Shown here piece by piece: positions 57,231 to 64,000 of a DNA stretch of 64,000 bases. The notes under the pieces were generated by a model, which worked only from the letters and a program-made list of their open reading frames with translations, was not told the origin of the DNA and did not search any database. Origin of the DNA: Hyphomicrobiales bacterium (GTDB lineage: Bacteria > Pseudomonadota > Alphaproteobacteria > Rhizobiales > Beijerinckiaceae); the NCBI GenBank assembly GCA_027483895.1, contig JAIXTP010000026.1, positions 62,001 to 126,000 on the forward strand. The letters are read 5' to 3'. The first letter of the stretch is position 1, and each line of letters begins with the position of its first letter. The position numbers were made by a program, and so were the translations under genes.

Positions 57231-58244
57231 ATGGATTCCTTCAAGCCGATCATCGCCAAGCTCGCGACGGGCAGCCCGCTGACGCGCGAGGAAGCGGAAC
57301 ACGCCTTCGGCGTCGTCCTTTCGGGCGAAACGACCCTCGCGCAGATGGGCGCCTTCCTCATGGCGCTGCGCGTGCGCGGAGAGACGGTGGACGAGATCAC
57401 CGGCGCCGTGCAGGCCATGCGCGCGAAGATGCTGCGCGTGAACACGCTGCCCGACGTGATCGACATCGTCGGCACCGGCGGCGACAATTCCGGCAGCTAT
57501 AACGTCTCCACCCTCGCTTCGATCATCGCCGCGGCCTGCGGCGTCCATGTCGCCAAACACGGCAATCGGGCCGCGTCGTCGCGCTCGGGCGCGGCGGACG
57601 TTCTGAGTGCTCTGGGCGTGAAACTCGGTCTGAGCGCGGAAGCGGTCGACCGCTGCATCCGCACGGCGGGCGTGGGCTTCATGTTCGCGCAGACGCATCA
57701 CGCTTCGATGCGCCATGTCGCGCCGGTGCGCGTCGAACTCGCCACGCGCACGATCTTCAACCTCCTCGGCCCCCTGTCCAATCCGGCCGGCGCGAAACGG
57801 CAGGTTCTTGGCGTCTTTTCAGAGACATGGCTCGAACCGCTCGCGCAGGTTCTCAAGACGCTCGGCTCCGAGACCGTCTGGGTCGTTCACGGCGCCGACG
57901 GGCTCGACGAGATCACCACCACGGGCGAGACCAAGGTCTGCGCTCTGGAAGGCGGGCGCATCCGGCATTTCACGATCACGCCCGAGGATGCGGGCCTGCA
58001 TCGCGCCAAGCCCGAGGACCTGAAGGGCGGCGATCCGGAACACAATGCGGCGGCCTTGCGCGACGTACTGGCGGGCAAGCGCACGGCCTATCGCGACATT
58101 GCGCTCATCAATGCGGGCGCCGCTCTCTGCGTGGCCGGGCGGGCCGAGACGATCAAGCAGGGCGTCGTACTGGCAGCGGCGGCGGTCGATGACGGGCGCG
58201 CGCTCAAGACGCTTCAGGCGCTCGTCGCCGCGTCGAACGCTTGA
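57231..58244 (+). CDS. trpD: Anthranilate phosphoribosyltransferase
   Basis: This 337-residue enzyme transfers phosphoribose to anthranilate. It has [20 protein letters not shown] (PRPP site), [20 protein letters not shown] and [20 protein letters not shown]. It starts one base after the trpG stop. Confidence 0.96.
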   Translation: MDSFKPIIAKLATGSPLTREEAEHAFGVVLSGETTLAQMGAFLMALRVRGETVDEITGAVQAMRAKMLRVNTLPDVIDIVGTGGDNSGSYNVSTLASIIAAACGVHVAKHGNRAASSRSGAADVLSALGVKLGLSAEAVDRCIRTAGVGFMFAQTHHASMRHVAPVRVELATRTIFNLLGPLSNPAGAKRQVLGVFSETWLEPLAQVLKTLGSETVWVVHGADGLDEITTTGETKVCALEGGRIRHFTITPEDAGLHRAKPEDLKGGDPEHNAAALRDVLAGKRTAYRDIALINAGAALCVAGRAETIKQGVVLAAAAVDDGRALKTLQALVAASNA

Positions 58245-58253
58245 GGCGCCGGC

Positions 58254-59069
58254 ATGGCCGACATTCTCGCGAAGATCGAAGCCTACAAGCGCCGTGAGAT
58301 CGAGGCGGCCAAGGCGGTCGTGTCCGAGGCCGAGATCGCGCGTCGCGCGCGGGCGGCCGACGCGCCGCGCGGCTTCGCCGCGGCCATCGAGCGGCATCTC
58401 GCGGCGGGCCGGCCCGCGCTGATCGCCGAGATCAAGAAGGCGAGCCCTTCGAAGGGCCTCATCCGGGCGGATTTCGATCCGCCGTCGCTGGCGAAGGCCT
58501 ATGAAGCGGGCGGCGCGACCTGCCTGTCCGTTCTGACCGACGAGCCCTCCTTCCAGGGCCGGCCCGACTATCTGACGGCGGCGCGGGCCGCGACCGGCCT
58601 CCCGGCCATCCGCAAGGACTTCCTGTTCGAAACCTATCAGGTGCACGAAGCGCGGGCCTGGGGTGCGGACTGCATTCTCGTGATCATGGCGTCGGTCACC
58701 GATGCCGAAGCGCGCGATCTCGTCGCCTGCGCGCATGATCTCGGCATGGACGTTCTCGTCGAGGTTCACGACGCGCCGGAACTCGACCGCGCTTTGCCGC
58801 TCGGCACGAAACTCGTCGGCATCAACAACCGCAATCTCCGGACCTTCGAGGTCTCGCTCGAAGTCACGGAGACGCTCGCTCCCCGCGTCCCGAAGGATCG
58901 GATCGTGGTCGGAGAGAGCGGAATCTTCACGCATGAAGACGTTCTGCGGCTGACGAAGTCCGACGTCAGGACCTATCTCGTCGGCGAAAGCCTGATGCGG
59001 AAGGACGATGTGGCGGCCGCCACGCGCGCCCTCCTCTTCGGTGACGCGAATGCGAAGGTGCCCGCATGA
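58254..59069 (+). CDS. trpC: Indole-3-glycerol-phosphate synthase
   Basis: This 271-residue TIM-barrel enzyme closes the indole ring. It has [57 protein letters not shown] and [13 protein letters not shown]. It is monofunctional. It overlaps moaC by four bases. Confidence 0.96.
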   Translation: MADILAKIEAYKRREIEAAKAVVSEAEIARRARAADAPRGFAAAIERHLAAGRPALIAEIKKASPSKGLIRADFDPPSLAKAYEAGGATCLSVLTDEPSFQGRPDYLTAARAATGLPAIRKDFLFETYQVHEARAWGADCILVIMASVTDAEARDLVACAHDLGMDVLVEVHDAPELDRALPLGTKLVGINNRNLRTFEVSLEVTETLAPRVPKDRIVVGESGIFTHEDVLRLTKSDVRTYLVGESLMRKDDVAAATRALLFGDANAKVPA

Positions 59070-59545
59070 GCAAGCTCACGCATATCGACGCTTCCGGCAC
59101 GGCGTCCATGGTCGACGTGTCGGAGAAGGACGAGACGCAGCGCATCGCGGTGGCCGAAGGCCGGATCGTGATGAAGCCCGAGACGCTGGCGCTGATCCGC
59201 GCGGGCGATGCCAAGAAGGGCGACGTGCTCGGCGTCGCGCGCGTCGCTGGCATCATGGCGGCGAAGAAGACGCATGAGCTCATCCCGCTCTGCCATCCCC
59301 TGCTCCTGTCCAAGATCGCCGTCGATCTCGTTCTCGACGACGCGCTGCCCGGCGTTCGCGTGACGGCGACCGCCAAGCTCGCGGGCCGCACCGGCGTCGA
59401 GATGGAAGCGCTCACGGCGGCGTCCGTCGCCTGTCTCACCGTCTACGACATGGTGAAGGCGGTCGACCGCGGCATGAGGATCGAGGGCGTCCGCGTTCTC
59501 GAAAAGAGCGGCGGCAAATCCGGCGACTGGCGCGCGGAGGACTGA
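59066..59545 (+). CDS. moaC: Cyclic pyranopterin monophosphate synthase MoaC
   Basis: This 159-residue enzyme carries out the second step of molybdenum-cofactor synthesis. It has [35 protein letters not shown] and [20 protein letters not shown]. Coupled to trpC as in many Alphaproteobacteria. Confidence 0.96.
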   Translation: MSKLTHIDASGTASMVDVSEKDETQRIAVAEGRIVMKPETLALIRAGDAKKGDVLGVARVAGIMAAKKTHELIPLCHPLLLSKIAVDLVLDDALPGVRVTATAKLAGRTGVEMEALTAASVACLTVYDMVKAVDRGMRIEGVRVLEKSGGKSGDWRAED

Positions 59546-59549
59546 AGCC

Positions 59550-60758
59550 GTGGCCCTTCTCCCGGTCGCCGACGCGCTGGACCGCATTCTGAGCGGCGCG
59601 ATGCCGACCGAGGTCGAGCATGTCGGCCCGGCGACCGCCGCCGGCCGCACTCTGGCCGCGGATCTCTCCGCGCTGCGCACCCAGCCCCCCTTCCCGTCTT
59701 CGGCGATGGACGGCTATGCCGTGCGGGCGTCAGACCTCGTGCCGGGCGTCGTGCTGAAGGTGATCGGGGAAGCGCCGGCGGGCCGTGCCTTCGGCGGCAA
59801 GGTCGGGCCCGGCGAGGCCGTGCGGATCTTCACCGGGGCGCCGGTGCCCGATGGGGCCGATACCGTCGTCATTCAGGAGACCGTCCAGGTCGATGCCTCG
59901 GGGATCAGGCCGCAGAAGCTGGAGGCTGCGGGGCGGCACATCCGCTCTGCCGGGCTCGATTTCGCGCAGGGCGACGTCCTGCTCCGCGCGGGCCTGCGCC
60001 TCGGGCCGCGCGCCGTCGCGCTGGCCGCCGCGATGGGGCATGCCTCGCTCCCCGTCAGGCGCCGGCCGAGGGTCGCGTTGCTCGCCACGGGCGACGAGCT
60101 CGTGCGGCCCGGCGAGGCCGCGCGTCCCGACCAGATCGTGGCCTCGAACATTTACGCGGTGGCAGGACAGGTCGAGGCCGCCGGGGGCGAAGCGGTCGAT
60201 CTCGGCATCGCGACGGATGATTTTGCGTCCCTCGAAGCGGCGATCTCGCGGGCCGAGACGATGGGTGCGGACGTCATCGTCACGCTCGGCGGCGCGTCCG
60301 TGGGCGATCACGATCTCGTGCAGTCGGCATTGACGAAGCGCGGCATGGAACTCGGCTTCTGGCGCATCGCGATGCGGCCGGGAAAGCCGCTGATCTTCGG
60401 CCGGCTCGGACGCACGCGGATCCTCGGTCTTCCCGGCAATCCGGTGTCGGCCATCGTCTGCGCGCAGCTCTTCCTCGTCCCGCTGGTCCGCGCGCTCTGC
60501 GGCGATCCCGCAGCGGGGGCCGATGCGACCGAACCGGCGGTGCTCGGCGCGGCCATGCCCGCCAATGACGAGCGGCAGGATTATGTGCGCGTCAGGATCA
60601 CGGGATCGGACACGCACGGCGCACCGGTCGTCGCGCCCTTTCCCAAGCAGGATTCCTCAATGCTCCGCGTCTTCGCGGAAGCCGACGCGCTGCTCGTGCG
60701 TCCGCCCAAGGCTCCCGCGGCCGAGGCGGGAACGGCCGTCCGCATCATCCGGCTCTGA
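59550..60758 (+). CDS. moeA: Molybdopterin molybdenumtransferase MoeA
   Basis: This 402-residue enzyme inserts molybdate in the pterin. It has PPFPSSAMDGYAVRASDL, GEAVRIFTGAPVPDGADTVV and RKGQ-like later motifs (MRPGKPLIFGRLGRTRILGL with PGNPVS). It starts with GTG at 59550. In many relatives lexA follows; here the next gene is the convergent ATP12 gene. Confidence 0.95.
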   Translation: MALLPVADALDRILSGAMPTEVEHVGPATAAGRTLAADLSALRTQPPFPSSAMDGYAVRASDLVPGVVLKVIGEAPAGRAFGGKVGPGEAVRIFTGAPVPDGADTVVIQETVQVDASGIRPQKLEAAGRHIRSAGLDFAQGDVLLRAGLRLGPRAVALAAAMGHASLPVRRRPRVALLATGDELVRPGEAARPDQIVASNIYAVAGQVEAAGGEAVDLGIATDDFASLEAAISRAETMGADVIVTLGGASVGDHDLVQSALTKRGMELGFWRIAMRPGKPLIFGRLGRTRILGLPGNPVSAIVCAQLFLVPLVRALCGDPAAGADATEPAVLGAAMPANDERQDYVRVRITGSDTHGAPVVAPFPKQDSSMLRVFAEADALLVRPPKAPAAEAGTAVRIIRL

Positions 60759-60761
60759 CGG

Positions 60762-61550
60762 TCAGGCGGACGCGGCAAAAACGGCGGTCGCGGCTTCGAA
60801 GTCGCGCCGGCGTACCGCGCGGCGCTGCAGCGCCTCCTCGTCCTCGCCCCAGACCTCCATCTGGAAATCCTCGTCGAGATGCGCCGCGGCCCAGGCTTCG
60901 GCGGGGGCCAGCCGGCCATGCGCGACGGCGAGGGCGAGGACGACGGAGCCCGTCAACGTCGTCATGACATGCAGTGCCGCGAGCCGGATCGGCTCGGCGA
61001 TGCGGCCGACTTCCTCGCGCACCGCCGCGATGGCCCGTTCGGGCTGGGCGTGGAACATGACGCCTTCGGCCAAGGTGAAACGCGCGCCGAAGCGCTCATG
61101 CATCCAGTCGAGCAGCGGATCCCAGGCCTCGGCCTGCCGCGCGACCAGGCGTTCGGGATCCGCGGCGCGGTAGCACAGGAGATCCGAACCGGCATATTTC
61201 ACGAGATCGGCCGCCACCGCCTCCATCTCGCGCGCCACGCCGTCCAATGCGGAATTCACGATGCGGGTCACGGGCATCGAATGGGGGTCGACGACGTCGG
61301 CCACGGCGCGCCATTCGGCGGCCAAAAGCTCCGCCGCCGTAAGGGACGGCAGGACGACCTTCGTCTTGGCGGGGGTGCGCAAGGGGCGCCCGTCGAGAAG
61401 GACCTCGAAACCGTCCTCGGACGGCCTCGCCTCCACGGCCTTCCAGAACCGGCGCGGAAAGGCCTTCTGCTGATCGCGGCGGGCCAGTTCCACCGGGTCG
61501 AGCGCTTCGCCCGCCGAGGGAAGGAGATCATTGGAAAGGTCGTCGCTCAT
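60762..61550 (-). CDS. ATP12-family F1-ATPase assembly chaperone
   Basis: This 262-residue protein resembles the ATP12 chaperone, which binds the F1 alpha subunit during ATP synthase assembly. It has QKAFPRRFWKAVEARPSEDG, LLDGRPLRTPAKTKVVLPS, LAAEWRAVADVVDPHSMPVT and CYRAADPERLVARQAEAWDP. Converges on moeA with a three-base gap. Confidence 0.92.
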   Translation of the reverse strand: MSDDLSNDLLPSAGEALDPVELARRDQQKAFPRRFWKAVEARPSEDGFEVLLDGRPLRTPAKTKVVLPSLTAAELLAAEWRAVADVVDPHSMPVTRIVNSALDGVAREMEAVAADLVKYAGSDLLCYRAADPERLVARQAEAWDPLLDWMHERFGARFTLAEGVMFHAQPERAIAAVREEVGRIAEPIRLAALHVMTTLTGSVVLALAVAHGRLAPAEAWAAAHLDEDFQMEVWGEDEEALQRRAVRRRDFEAATAVFAASA

Positions 61551-61565
61551 GGTGATGTCCCGATC

Positions 61566-62237
61566 TCAGGCCGAACGTGCCGTCGCGGACCTGCGTTCCG
61601 AGGCCAGCAGGGCTTCGAGCTCGTCGATGCGTTCGAGCACCAGCGTCGCGCCCGCCGCCCGCAGATCCTCGACGGGGTGATAGCCCCAGCCGACCGCGAT
61701 CGGCATCGCGCCCGCCGCGAGCGCCATCTCGACGTCGAAGGTCGTATCGCCGACGAACCACGTCTCGGAGGGCGGTGTGCCGGTTTCGTCCATCGCGGCG
61801 AGGATCATGGACGGATGGGGCTTCGACGGATGATCGTCCGCCGTCTGGATGGTCGCGAACAGATGCTGCCAGCCGTGCTTCGTCGTCACCCGGTCGATGC
61901 CGCGGCGCGACTTTCCCGACGCGATGCCGAGAAGGACGTCGGTCCGCGTTCCGAGACGGGGCATGAAATCGGCCACGCCGTCGAACAGGTTTTCCTGAAT
62001 GTCCGGGTCTGCCAGAGCGCGCGAGAACAGGCTCTTGTAGGTGTCGACCATCTCGGGCGCCCGCTCGGCGCCCACGAGCCGCTCGAAGGTCGGCAACAGC
62101 GACAGGCCGACGAGCGAGATCAGCTCGCGCTCAGGCGGCAGCGGCAGGCCGTGCGCGGCGAAGGTCGCGCGGTGGGCGGCGTAGAGCACGGCCCGGCTGT
62201 CGACGAGCGTGCCGTCGACGTCGAAGATCACGAGCAC
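61566..62237 (-). CDS. HAD-family phosphatase
   Basis: This 223-residue HAD hydrolase has FDVDGTLVDSRAVL (motif I nucleophile D6 region), ASGKSRRGID (motif II/III) and VGDTTFDVEMALAAG (motif IV). It is phosphoglycolate-phosphatase-like; the substrate is not shown. Four bases after the rluC-type gene. Confidence 0.9.
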   Translation of the reverse strand: MLVIFDVDGTLVDSRAVLYAAHRATFAAHGLPLPPERELISLVGLSLLPTFERLVGAERAPEMVDTYKSLFSRALADPDIQENLFDGVADFMPRLGTRTDVLLGIASGKSRRGIDRVTTKHGWQHLFATIQTADDHPSKPHPSMILAAMDETGTPPSETWFVGDTTFDVEMALAAGAMPIAVGWGYHPVEDLRAAGATLVLERIDELEALLASERRSATARSA

Positions 62238-62241
62238 CGGA

Positions 62242-63513
62242 TCACTCCTCCGGCGCTTCTTCGATGGGGTCGTAGGGCGCGGTTTCGAAGCCCAGAAGGT
62301 TCCAGCTCTGCTGCATGTGCGGCGGCAGCGGCGCCGTCACGTCCACGGGCTTTCCGGTGCGCGGATGCGGCACCACGATGCGGCGCGCGAGAAGATGCAG
62401 GCGGTTCTGGATGCCGCCCGGCAGTTCCCAATTCTCGATGTCGAAATATTTGGGATCGCCGACGATCGGATGGCCGATATGCGCCGTGTGAGCGCGCAGC
62501 TGATGCGTGCGCCCCGTGACCGGCTTCAGCGAAATCCAAGCGAGCTTCTGCGCGGCGGTCTCGACGACCGCGTAATAGGTCACCGCGTGGCTCGCGCCCT
62601 CGTCGCCGTGGCGGGCGACCTTCATCTTCGCGTCGCCCTCGTCGTCCTCGCCCTTGGCGAGATAGGTCGAGACGCGGCCCTGCTTCACGCGCGGCACGCC
62701 CGCGACCAGCGCCCAGTAGATCTTGCGCGTGTCGCGCGAGCGGAAGCTCTTCGCCAGCGCGGATGCGGCGAAGCGCGTCTTGGCGATCACGAGACAGCCG
62801 GACGTGTCCTTGTCGAGCCGGTGCACGAGTCGCGGCTTCTGGCCCTGCCGATCCGTCAACGCCTCCAACAGGCCGTCGACATGGCGGCGCATGCCCGAGC
62901 CGCCCTGGACCGCCAGGCCCATCGGCTTGTCGAGGACCATCATGTCGTCATCCTCGTAGAGGGTGATCGACTTCAGGAAGGCACGCGTTTCGTCGTCCTG
63001 TTTCGGGGCGCGGGTCGAAGGCTTCGGATCTTCGAGTCGCAGCGGCGGAATGCGGACGGTCTGGCCGGCTTCGAGACGGTCCTTCGTCTCGACGCGGCGA
63101 CCGTCGACGCGCAGCTCGCCCTTCCGGACGATGCGCTGGATGTGGCTGAAGGAGAGGCCCGGATAACGCGCCTCGAGAAACCGGTCGACGCGCATGCCCG
63201 CGTCGTCGCCCGTGACGACGACGGATTGCACCGCGGCGGCCGCGGCGAGCGCTTCCGGAGACGGCGCGCGCGGAGCCGCCTTCATCTCGGGCTCCTGCAT
63301 GCGGGGGCCCGCGCTCGAGCGGCGGGACGCCGGCTTCGCGGCCGACGGACGCTCGGTCCGGTCCGGGAAGCGCCGATCACGGCCCTCGCCTCCGCTCGCG
63401 CCGCGACGGACGGATTTCGTGGTTCCCGCGCGGCCCGACGACGCGGGACCGCGGGACGATCCCGAGCGCCCCGGACCGGAAGGCCGGGAGCCGCCCTTGC
63501 CGGGCTTCTTCAT
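62242..63513 (-). CDS. rluC: RluC/RluA-type pseudouridine synthase with long basic N-terminal extension
   Basis: This 423-residue enzyme isomerises uridines in 23S rRNA. After a ~95-residue disordered basic leader rich in Arg, Ser, Gly and Pro comes an S4 domain (MRVDRFLEARYPGLSFSHIQ) and the catalytic domain with HRLDKDTSGCLVIAKT (Asp nucleophile). Start 63513 overlaps crcB by four bases. Confidence 0.92.
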   Translation of the reverse strand: MKKPGKGGSRPSGPGRSGSSRGPASSGRAGTTKSVRRGASGGEGRDRRFPDRTERPSAAKPASRRSSAGPRMQEPEMKAAPRAPSPEALAAAAAVQSVVVTGDDAGMRVDRFLEARYPGLSFSHIQRIVRKGELRVDGRRVETKDRLEAGQTVRIPPLRLEDPKPSTRAPKQDDETRAFLKSITLYEDDDMMVLDKPMGLAVQGGSGMRRHVDGLLEALTDRQGQKPRLVHRLDKDTSGCLVIAKTRFAASALAKSFRSRDTRKIYWALVAGVPRVKQGRVSTYLAKGEDDEGDAKMKVARHGDEGASHAVTYYAVVETAAQKLAWISLKPVTGRTHQLRAHTAHIGHPIVGDPKYFDIENWELPGGIQNRLHLLARRIVVPHPRTGKPVDVTAPLPPHMQQSWNLLGFETAPYDPIEEAPEE

Positions 63514-63893
63514 GACAGCGTCCTTACGACGGCGAGCCCCGCAACGAGGCCCAGAATGGACAGAACGACCGAGCCCGCGACATAGGCGGTGGCCAAGGCG
63601 ACTTGGCCGCGCTCCCACAACAGCACGGCATCGAGGGAGAAGGCCGAGAAGGTGGTGAAACCGCCCAGCACGCCCGTCATCAGAAACAGGCGCGCGGACT
63701 GGGACCAGCCTTCGCCCGCCCGCAGCGCGAACCACGCCGCCAGAAGGCCCATGACGAGCCCGCCGACCGCATTCACCGCCAGTGTGCCCCACGGAAACGC
63801 GGTGCCGCAGGCGCGGGCGCATCCGAGATTGACGAGATGGCGCAGAACGGCGCCGAGCCCGCCGCCGGCGAAGACGATCACGATGGCCTGCAT
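63510..63893 (-). CDS. crcB: Fluoride channel FluC/CrcB
   Basis: This 127-residue four-helix membrane protein exports fluoride. It has GGGLGAVLRHLVNL, FPWGTLAVNAVGGLVMG (pore Asn) and TGVLGGFTTFSAFSLDAVLL (Phe box). Single-gene, dual-topology type. Confidence 0.94.
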   Translation of the reverse strand: MQAIVIVFAGGGLGAVLRHLVNLGCARACGTAFPWGTLAVNAVGGLVMGLLAAWFALRAGEGWSQSARLFLMTGVLGGFTTFSAFSLDAVLLWERGQVALATAYVAGSVVLSILGLVAGLAVVRTLS

Positions 63894-63961
63894 TTACGGC
63901 TCACTCCGAGGCCGGAGGCGATAGCACCTTGCGGACCTCAGGTCGAGAACGACGGCGCGGT

Positions 63962-64000
63962 TCAGGCCGGTTCCGCCTCACGCACCGCGCGCGCTCTCTG
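63962..64000 (-). CDS. Possible 3' end of the next gene (partial)
   Basis: On the minus strand the frame entering from the right edge encodes QRARAVREAEPA and stops at 63962-63964. Gene order (crcB then rluC) suggests rarA upstream, but twelve residues cannot show it. Confidence 0.25.
   Translation of the reverse strand, partial: QRARAVREAEPA

Overview
The window is a high-GC alphaproteobacterial chromosome segment, most likely Hyphomicrobiales. Supporting this are the unfused run ppiD-trpE-trpG-trpD-trpC-moaC-moeA, the ATP12-family chaperone, the crcB/rluC/HAD/ATP12 neighbourhood and the many genes that overlap by 1 to 4 bases. I do not name a genus. The two chromosomal flanks are split by an apparently complete prophage of about 35.3 kb (1502-36844), bounded by a 16-base direct repeat.

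Left flank (1-1501): the 3' end of hflX and a convergent mazG. Right flank (36845-64000): an MBL-fold hydrolase, tatD, metG, holB, tmk and an rlpA-like gene in one leftward run; an exported protein; tRNA-Ser(UGA); a YaiI/YqxD protein; a DEAD-box helicase; a compact B-type haem-copper oxidase locus; a PilZ protein; pyrG, secG and tpiA; the rightward ppiD-trp-moa run; then ATP12, a HAD phosphatase, an RluC-type pseudouridine synthase and crcB.

Prophage: nearly everything between 3.5 and 34.65 kb is transcribed leftward in temporal order. It starts with a small ribbon-helix-helix protein and early DNA genes (RusA resolvase, C5 methyltransferase, SSB-like protein, TOPRIM/RecA-type primase-helicase, winged-helix protein). 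Packaging follows (TerS candidate, TerL). Then come podovirus-type head genes (portal, Bbp19-like protein, scaffold, capsid), tail adaptor and nozzle, three large ejection proteins, tail fibre, and lysis genes (membrane protein, M15 endolysin, nested spanins). A short rightward block (34.87-36.7 kb) carries a serine recombinase and small genes. YqaJ exonuclease and a Xer-like tyrosine integrase sit at the left end, rightward. No phage RNA polymerase or DNA polymerase is seen, so it is a temperate podovirus with a T7/BPP-1-like virion rather than a T7-like replicator.

The most interesting points are these. (1) Joining the two prophage ends restores a 47-49 residue membrane-protein ORF leading straight into yqaJ-int, so integration cuts that operon from its upstream promoter. 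(2) The reconstructed attB has dif-like arms (CATAA, 6 bases, TTATG) and the integrase is Xer-like. (3) Two nearly identical operator-like palindromes each contain a TTGCAC -35 box, one reading left and one right. (4) The methyltransferase gene carries a second 254-codon ORF in another frame, with phrases I recognise from phage proteins. (5) Two early proteins end in SSB-like acidic tips. (6) A GGGGAC repeat cluster lies beside the primase-helicase gene.
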